This document shows positions 15,365 through 20,317 of a stretch of DNA of 20,317 nucleotides, in pieces (the first letter of the stretch is position 1; each line of letters opens with the position of its first letter). The notes beneath the pieces are model-generated. The model made no database searches. It was not told where the DNA came from and saw only the letters and a program-made list of their open reading frames with translations. This DNA is from Candidatus Cloacimonas sp. (GTDB taxonomy: Bacteria > Cloacimonadota > Cloacimonadia > Cloacimonadales > Cloacimonadaceae): contig DAONFA010000036.1 in the NCBI GenBank assembly GCA_035403355.1, positions 1,910 to 22,226 of the forward strand, written 5' to 3'. The translations under genes were made by a program, and so were the position numbers.

Positions 15365-16423
15365 TCAGTTTAGTTTAATGGCTTCAAAAAGCTTATCTAT
15401 TTTCTTCACTCTTTCTCCCAAGGCATTAATCATATAGCATTTTTGCAGATATGCCGCGTCGGGATAGATTAAAGTATTATTTTTTAATGCTTCCGGCAGT
15501 AAATTTCCGGCAGCTGTATTGGGTGTGGCATAACGACAGTATTCCGTGTTGCGTTTACTGATTTCCGGGCTCAAAAGAAAATCAATGAATTTATAGGCAA
15601 GTGCTTTATTTTTACTGGATTTCAGGATAACGATATTATCCATCCATAAACTGGTACCTTCTACAGGGAGAAAGAATTTCACTTCAGGATTATTTTCCAT
15701 CACTTGTAAAGCATCTCCATTATATGCCTGAGCTAAAAATGTAGTGCCATCCGGAACTTCGTTCTTATAGCTATCGGAATCAAACTGAGTGATATTATTA
15801 TCCCATTCGGCAAGGGTTTTTTCTGCTGCAGCCAATGCTGCGTCGCTTGTGTCATTTAAATCGTAGCCATTGTAAATTAATGCTGCGCCAACAACTTCGC
15901 GTGCATCATCCAGCATCGTAACTTTATTTTTGCCGGTGAAAAAATTATTTGCCAGGATATTCCAGCTTTGGGGCTGAATAACTTCTGCCGGAATATAGCG
16001 TTGATTATAAATTAAGCCGGTTAAACCCCAAAAATAAGGAATAGCATATTTATTGCCTTCATCAAAGCTTGCTGCTTTCTGCAAAAGATTGCTGTCCAAA
16101 TTTCGGTAATTTGGAATTTGGGCTAAATTCAGAGGTTCCAATAAGCCCGCATCGCGCATAATAGTTACATGGTCTCCACTGGGAAAAACAAGATCAAAGG
16201 ATTCCCTTGAGCTTATAATTTTGGTGAGCATATTTTCGTTGGAATCATAAGTGCTATATTTAATGGAGCATTTATTCTGTTGTTCAAATTCCTTGATGAG
16301 ATCGGGATCAATGTAATCGCTCCAGTTAAAAATATAGAGAACCGGTTTATTTTTGCTGCAGGAATTGCAAAAAACCAGCAGACCGATTACCAGCATTAGG
16401 ACTAAAAGTTTTCCTTTTGTCAT
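15365..16423 (-). CDS. potD: PotD-like spermidine/putrescine-binding lipoprotein
   Basis: About 352 residues, an extracytoplasmic polyamine-binding protein for an ABC importer. A hydrophobic leader ends in FCNSC; Cys22 is the likely lipidated residue, although the lipobox is atypical. Residues matching the E. coli PotD ligand site are Trp34 and Tyr37 (FNWSDYID), Asp173 and Glu176 (DDAREV), Trp260 and Asp262 (LWMDN), and Tyr298 (YATPN). They support polyamine binding; spermidine versus putrescine is not resolved. ATG 16423 is preferred to the adjacent ATG 16426 because AAGGAG then lies six rather than three bases away. potA, potB and potC are not in the window, so it is an orphan here. A large hairpin (16442-16480) ends just upstream of the ribosome site. 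Confidence 0.88.
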   Translation of the reverse strand: MTKGKLLVLMLVIGLLVFCNSCSKNKPVLYIFNWSDYIDPDLIKEFEQQNKCSIKYSTYDSNENMLTKIISSRESFDLVFPSGDHVTIMRDAGLLEPLNLAQIPNYRNLDSNLLQKAASFDEGNKYAIPYFWGLTGLIYNQRYIPAEVIQPQSWNILANNFFTGKNKVTMLDDAREVVGAALIYNGYDLNDTSDAALAAAEKTLAEWDNNITQFDSDSYKNEVPDGTTFLAQAYNGDALQVMENNPEVKFFLPVEGTSLWMDNIVILKSSKNKALAYKFIDFLLSPEISKRNTEYCRYATPNTAAGNLLPEALKNNTLIYPDAAYLQKCYMINALGERVKKIDKLFEAIKLN

Positions 16424-16441
16424 CATTCTCTCCTTAAGTAG

Positions 16442-16480
16442 GGTGATTTTTATCAGCTTCTAAAAACCAGCTGAATCACC
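16442..16480 (-). promoter_or_regulatory. hairpin in the 5' leader of the potD-like gene
   Basis: On the transcript strand, GGTGATTCAGCT pairs with AGCTG, a 5-base bulge (ataaa), and AATCACC. That gives 12 pairs around a 10-base loop. The stem ends about five bases before AAGGAG, the ribosome site of the potD-like gene. There is no U-tract after it, so it is not a standard terminator. It could be an RNA stabiliser, a protein site or a leader control element; none of these is shown. Confidence 0.5.
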
Positions 16481-16505
16481 TAAAAGATTCTCTTCCGGAT
16501 TACCC

Positions 16506-16545
16506 GGATTTGGCTGAAATTGTAATTAGCAATTTTCCCAAATCC
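16506..16545 (-). other. large hairpin directly after the MFS transporter gene
   Basis: GGATTTGG (16506-16513) pairs with CCAAATCC (16538-16545), 8 bp. Inside, AAATTG pairs with CAATTT, 6 bp, around the loop taattag. The structure begins within a few bases of the transporter stop codon. No run of U follows on the transcript strand, so it may stabilise or punctuate the message rather than end it intrinsically. A smaller CCGG-gtaat-CCGG dyad abuts it. Confidence 0.6.
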
Positions 16546-16548
16546 AAT

Positions 16549-17790
16549 TTACAATCCGCCATCATCAACAACATTCGCCTGCCCTATTCCTTCCTGCAAA
16601 TGCACGCTCTGCAATAAAATCCAGCCAATCACGAAGAAGAAGATCAAGGACAAAACGGAATAACGAATATCTCCTGTTTCGTGTGCTATCCAGCCATAAA
16701 GAATTGGACCAATAATAGATGATAAGCGTCCTGTCAAGGTATAAAATCCGAAAAATTCTGCCTGCCTGTTTCTTGGGGTTAAAAGCGAAAGCATTGTTCT
16801 GCTGTTTGCCTGGCTGCTGCCGATTGCCAAACCGGCAACCAGCCCTACAAAATAATATTCCGTTGCACTGCTGCAAAAAAATGCCCAAAGAATAACGCCA
16901 ATCCAAATTAAAAGCGAAAAGCTTAAAGAAACTTTTACATTCAGCTTATCGGTTAACCAACCGAAAAATGCTGCTCCTAAAATGGAAGTAAACTGTGCCA
17001 GAATGAAATAGGTTATCATTTGGGGAGTTGTCATTCCAAATCTTTCTGCTCCGTAAATGGAAGCAAAAACAATCACGGTAGCAATGCCGTCATTATAGAT
17101 AAAATAACTGAAGATATACTTCAGCAGTTGAGGCAGCTTGGCTATATTTTTTAAGGAATAAATAACTCTCTGCCAGGCAATACGATAATAGTTACTTCTT
17201 TGAGAGGGAGGACGGAATTCTTTCAACCAAAAGAAAGTGAATAAAGAAAAAAGAAAGAGATGCAAAGCTACAGCCGGAAACACAATCCGAACATTTATTT
17301 TTACCAGAAATAAAGCTACAAGCAATGAAACCAAACCACCTACATAGCCAATTGCCCAACCGAAACCTGAAACCTTACCGATATTCTCCGGTTTGCATAT
17401 CTCAGGCAGAAAAGCATCGTAAAATACATTTGCACTGTTAAAACCAAAATTAGCGATGATAAAAAACAGCATCCCGGTAAAGACATTTCCCGGTTTTACA
17501 AAAAACAGCAAGCTCGTAAAAATAATCGTGAGATAGCAATTGATAAAAAGCATTCTTTTTTTGGCTCGGGAATAATCAGCAACAGCACCAAAAATTGGAG
17601 CTGAAATTGCTACCAGAGCCATTGAAATTCCAATTGCCCTTCCCCAGAGCAATTCTCCATAACCGGCATTACCAACCACTACGCTTTTGATGAAATAAAC
17701 ACTGTAAACTACCGAGACAATTATTGTAGTGAAAGCGGAATTGGCAAAATCATAGAGCATCCAACCAACTATGTTCCGGTTGAATTTCAT
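16549..17790 (-). CDS. MFS transporter, UMF1 / Atg22-like family
   Basis: A 413-residue inner-membrane protein with about 12 hydrophobic segments. The opening WMLYDFANSAFTTII and the following APIFGAVADYSRAKKRML loop are typical of the UMF1 branch of the major facilitator superfamily, related to fungal vacuolar effluxer Atg22. Bacterial members lack a well-established substrate; amino acids or other small metabolites are guesses by analogy. Second-half landmarks include GAAFFGWLTDKLN and the SQANSRTMLSLLTPRNRQAE loop. The ATG at 17790 overlaps the recF stop by four bases (ATGA), so its translation is likely coupled to recF. A strong hairpin follows its stop. Confidence 0.88.
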   Translation of the reverse strand: MKFNRNIVGWMLYDFANSAFTTIIVSVVYSVYFIKSVVVGNAGYGELLWGRAIGISMALVAISAPIFGAVADYSRAKKRMLFINCYLTIIFTSLLFFVKPGNVFTGMLFFIIANFGFNSANVFYDAFLPEICKPENIGKVSGFGWAIGYVGGLVSLLVALFLVKINVRIVFPAVALHLFLFSLFTFFWLKEFRPPSQRSNYYRIAWQRVIYSLKNIAKLPQLLKYIFSYFIYNDGIATVIVFASIYGAERFGMTTPQMITYFILAQFTSILGAAFFGWLTDKLNVKVSLSFSLLIWIGVILWAFFCSSATEYYFVGLVAGLAIGSSQANSRTMLSLLTPRNRQAEFFGFYTLTGRLSSIIGPILYGWIAHETGDIRYSVLSLIFFFVIGWILLQSVHLQEGIGQANVVDDGGL

Positions 17791-18863
17791 TGGGCAATAC
17801 CTTCCAGATACTTTACCGGGTAACCCTGCCAGATATTACGAATGTCTTCTTTGGGGCTGGAAATAAACACCTGATAATGGTTATTGATGCAGTTTCTAAT
17901 CTGTAGCGAATGATATGTATCCAGTTCAGCAAAAATATCGTCAAACAACAGAATGGGTTTAATGCCGGTAATTCTTTCTATTAAATGTGCTTGCAAAAGC
18001 TTCAGGATAATAACAGCAATGCGTTTTTGACCCTGCGAAGCATAAATGCGCATTTTATGCTCTTGCAGTTTGAATTCATAATCGTCTAAATGAGCGCCAA
18101 CTATTGAACGCTGCAACACTTTTTCCCTTTCTTCCAAAGCTGTAAGCTGCCTGATAATATCTTCCACAGAGCTTTCCAAAGGCAGTTTCAGGGAAGATAT
18201 ATAGCCGATGGTAATTTCCGTGGAAGCAGGAAAAATATCTTTAAAGGTCTCTTTCAAAGCGCTATTTACTTGCTGTAAATAACGGTTTCGGTAATTCCAG
18301 ACCTCAGCTAAGGAAGTGGCAAAGGCAAGATTCCAGCTGGCAAGTTCCGTGCGGGAATAGGTTCTTTTAAGCATTGCGTTGCGTTGTTGAACCAAATGCA
18401 GAAAATTCCTTAAAACAGTTATATAGGGAGGGTAGAGCTGAGAAATAGCCAGGTCAAAATATTGACGCCTGAAACGCGGTGGACCGCTTATCAATAAATG
18501 GTCTTCAGGAGCACAATAGATTACTTTTACTACTTCAAATAAAGTGCTTAACTGGTGCACGGGCAAATCGTCCAGTTTTAATAACTTACGCTGTTCCATA
18601 TAGCTGAGGGTAACTTTTTGCTCAATTTCCTGATCACTTAGGAAAAGAGCTGCTACTCTGAAAAATTGCCCTTCAAAATTGAGCAGTTCCTCATCGTAGT
18701 GAAAACGGATGGATTTACCTATGCTGCAATAGGCAATCGCTTCCAGAAGATTGGTTTTTCCGCTGCCATTCGGACCAATGATTAAACAGCCCTGCGGGTT
18801 GAAATCAAACTCATTCTGGCGATAGCTGCGGAAATTCTCAAGTTCAATTTTAGCCAGGTTCAA
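17787..18863 (-). CDS. recF: DNA replication and repair protein RecF
   Basis: A 358-residue ABC/SMC-like ATPase that helps load RecA at gapped DNA together with RecO and RecR. Walker A is GPNGSGKT (30-37), the signature is SQGQKR (276-281), and Walker B with following residues is ILLFDDIFAELD (D308/D309). The opening IELENFRSYRQNEFDF is the usual RecF start. The first codon is TTG 18863, four bases after the dnaN stop; there is no strong ribosome site and no better in-frame start, so coupling to dnaN is likely. The dnaN-recF order is the classical one; dnaA is not in view. Confidence 0.95.
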   Translation of the reverse strand: MNLAKIELENFRSYRQNEFDFNPQGCLIIGPNGSGKTNLLEAIAYCSIGKSIRFHYDEELLNFEGQFFRVAALFLSDQEIEQKVTLSYMEQRKLLKLDDLPVHQLSTLFEVVKVIYCAPEDHLLISGPPRFRRQYFDLAISQLYPPYITVLRNFLHLVQQRNAMLKRTYSRTELASWNLAFATSLAEVWNYRNRYLQQVNSALKETFKDIFPASTEITIGYISSLKLPLESSVEDIIRQLTALEEREKVLQRSIVGAHLDDYEFKLQEHKMRIYASQGQKRIAVIILKLLQAHLIERITGIKPILLFDDIFAELDTYHSLQIRNCINNHYQVFISSPKEDIRNIWQGYPVKYLEGIAQ

Positions 18864-18867
18864 ATTT

Positions 18868-20037
18868 TTATGAACGCAAAGGCATCAACAGGAAGGTTAT
18901 TTCCTGATCGGGAACAGGTGTTTCGTTATAAATCATCATCGCATCTTTGGAAGTTCCAAGTTTGATGACAACTTTTTCTGTATCTATTGCTTCCAGGATA
19001 GAAAGCATATATTTGAAATTGAAAGAGATACCTGTGGAGTTACCGGAATAATTGTATTCATCAATATCTTCTTTGGCTTCACCGGTATCACGGTTACTGG
19101 CATTAACTTCAAAATGATTGCTATCCAGGTCAAAATGAATACGCATATTATCGTCCGGAGCTACCAATGCCACTCTTTTGATGGCAGTTATCAGATTATT
19201 TTTGTCTATAACGAATTTATTGGGTAGCTCAACAGGAAATGCTTTCTGGTAATCGGGATATTTATGTTCTAAAACTTGGGACGAGATAAAATATTCGCCG
19301 TAAACAAATTCAATCCGATTGCGTTCCAAACCGATTTTCAGCTCTTTAACATCTTCAGAATAAATCTTTTGAAAAAACATCAAGGTCTTCACGGGAATTA
19401 TTCTTTCTACATATTTCTGTTCCTGTTCCATAAAGATATTCAATTCTGTGTCGTCATCATTTACCAAGGCAGGTAACAACGAAGTATGCAAAACTTTAAT
19501 CTCAGCTACTCTGCGTCCATCCGTAGCCACCATTATATGGTAATCGGGAAATATTTTCCAACAAACACCATTTAATGCAGTGCGGTTAGGATCTGAAGAA
19601 ACAGCGAAGTAGGTCTTTGCTATCATTCGGTTAAAAAGCTCGGCAGAAAGCGAAATCACATTTTTATTTTGCGGATCGGGAATAATCGGAAAAAGAGTGT
19701 GATCGGCAATCAGTAAATTAAAATCTACTTTACCGCTTTGAATCATCAGCAGTTCGTCATGCTGCCAAAGATTGATTACCGCATCGGGCATACAGTTTAT
19801 AATTTCATTAAAGTGATGCGCTGAAATGGCAATAGTTCCACTTTCGGCAACAGCTGCAGGAATTTCCACTACAACCAATAACTGTAAATCCGTAGCGCAG
19901 ATCCGGATGGTGTTTTTCTCTTCGGATGCCTCAATCAGATAATTATTTAAAATAGGAGATGTGCTCTTGGTAGGAACGATGGATACAAGATGCTGAATGC
20001 GTGCCAGCAGCTCTTTTCTTTCTATTGCTACTCTCAT
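18868..20037 (-). CDS. dnaN: DNA polymerase III beta sliding clamp
   Basis: About 389 residues, the ring-shaped processivity clamp for replicative polymerase. The start MRVAIERKELLARIQHLVSI and the segments ICATDLQLLV, LNGVCWKIF with ATDGRRVAEI, and the C-terminal PVPDQEITFLLMPLRS (the partner-binding and closing region) identify it across all three clamp domains. An in-frame ATG at 20100 would add 21 residues unlike any clamp. ATG 20037 has GAGG five bases upstream and gives a normal N-terminus, so it is chosen. The C-terminal domain is standard (APDDNMRIHFDLD). It is first in the leftward gene series, with repeats upstream in place of dnaA. Confidence 0.96.
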   Translation of the reverse strand: MRVAIERKELLARIQHLVSIVPTKSTSPILNNYLIEASEEKNTIRICATDLQLLVVVEIPAAVAESGTIAISAHHFNEIINCMPDAVINLWQHDELLMIQSGKVDFNLLIADHTLFPIIPDPQNKNVISLSAELFNRMIAKTYFAVSSDPNRTALNGVCWKIFPDYHIMVATDGRRVAEIKVLHTSLLPALVNDDDTELNIFMEQEQKYVERIIPVKTLMFFQKIYSEDVKELKIGLERNRIEFVYGEYFISSQVLEHKYPDYQKAFPVELPNKFVIDKNNLITAIKRVALVAPDDNMRIHFDLDSNHFEVNASNRDTGEAKEDIDEYNYSGNSTGISFNFKYMLSILEAIDTEKVVIKLGTSKDAMMIYNETPVPDQEITFLLMPLRS

Positions 20038-20056
20038 CTTAACCTCACTGTGATTA

Positions 20057-20085
20057 TTTATCGTTTTTTTCAAACAAAAAAGCAA
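20057..20085 (-). promoter_or_regulatory. possible sigma-70-type promoter for dnaN
   Basis: On the minus strand TTGCTT and GATAAA are separated by exactly 17 bases. The predicted start of transcription would be only about 10 bases before the ribosome site GAGG of dnaN. An overlapping TTGACT lies further upstream (near 20096-20101) without a matching -10. The region is AT-rich, so chance matches are easy and the call is weak. Confidence 0.3.
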
Positions 20086-20158
20086 GGGATATTTAGTCAA
20101 TCACTTTTTTGGGAAACGAAGTTTTTCTGCTACTGAGGACTTATGACGACTTGTTTCA

Positions 20159-20221
20159 CGCAGATTTCGCAGATTTCGCAGATTTCGCAGATTTCGCAGA
20201 TTTCGCAGATTTCGCAGATTT
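20159..20221. repeat. seven perfect copies of a 9-bp repeat
   Basis: The unit cgcagattt is repeated seven times without error (63 bp), 122 bases upstream of the dnaN start. The unit is not the DnaA box consensus TTATNCACA. A diverged three-copy relative lies at 11628-11656. There are no spacers, so it is not a CRISPR. It may be a slippage-prone minisatellite. Confidence 0.95.
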
Positions 20222-20317
20222 GATTTTTGAAATTAGGATTTTTGAAACGAGGATTTCAGGATAAGGATTTTAGAAACAAGGATTTCAGGATTTAAGGATT
20301 AAGAGGATTTTAATAGG
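20222..20317. repeat. degenerate GGATTT-rich repeats
   Basis: Imperfect copies of a 29-base unit of the form aggatttttgaaacgagg / atttcaggat begin at 20235 and 20264. Shorter ggattt and ggattaag fragments follow to the window edge. The sequence has no coding look on either strand. It continues the nine-base array without a gap and probably extends past the window end. Confidence 0.75.

Noticed and set aside
20038..20100. N-terminal extension of dnaN from ATG 20100
   Set aside because: The 21 extra residues do not resemble beta clamps, and ATG 20037 has a well-placed GAGG.
20159..20221. CRISPR-like direct repeats
   Set aside because: Units are 9 bases, contiguous and without spacers, and no cas gene is present.
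1..20317. tRNA, rRNA or known riboswitch genes
   Set aside because: No cloverleaf ending in CCA, rRNA segment or recognisable riboswitch core was seen in any intergenic stretch; a covariance scan was not possible.

Overview
The window looks like chromosomal DNA of a low-GC, Gram-negative-type bacterium, not a phage or plasmid: it carries dnaN, recF, aspS, murB, purN and mtaB. Protein style and intergenic repeats suggest a candidate phylum such as Cloacimonadota. That placement is an inference from general familiarity; no search was run and no 16S gene is present.

Layout. Positions 1-2682 are an accessory, repeat-rich stretch. A 96-bp tandem repeat opens the window. A ~126-bp direct repeat (193-318 and 2459-2586) flanks one exported S41-family Ser/Lys peptidase (520-2061, minus) plus two degraded coding remnants. 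Positions 2692-11597 hold four tightly packed plus-strand genes: a very large regulator (P-loop NTPase, winged helix, TPR array, GAF, sigma-54 AAA+ activator, Fis-type HTH), a DnaQ-like exonuclease/DinG helicase fusion, MurB, and an orphan ABC permease of the nitrate/sulfonate/taurine type. A 132-bp convergent gap with a short CGCAGATT repeat separates this from the minus-strand half.

Positions 20037 down to 11730 read leftward as one nearly gap-free series: dnaN, recF, a UMF1-type MFS transporter, a PotD-like polyamine-binding lipoprotein, aspS, purN and mtaB. Most junctions overlap or are separated by a few bases; the exception is a 122-bp gap holding two large hairpins in front of the potD-like gene. 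Upstream of dnaN lie seven perfect copies of a 9-bp repeat and a run of degenerate GGATTT repeats. dnaA is not in the window and no DnaA box was seen.

How the genes relate. The minus-strand cluster joins replication/repair (beta clamp, RecF) with translation (AspRS, MtaB tRNA-37 modification), purine synthesis and uptake. The plus-strand cluster joins a signalling ATPase/sigma-54 activator to DNA repair and cell-wall synthesis. The most unusual single item is that regulator, which has two different ATPase engines in one chain of about 1,430 residues. The least explained DNA is the repeat-bounded block at 193-2586, where a 24-codon frame is kept in both repeat copies with only synonymous differences.
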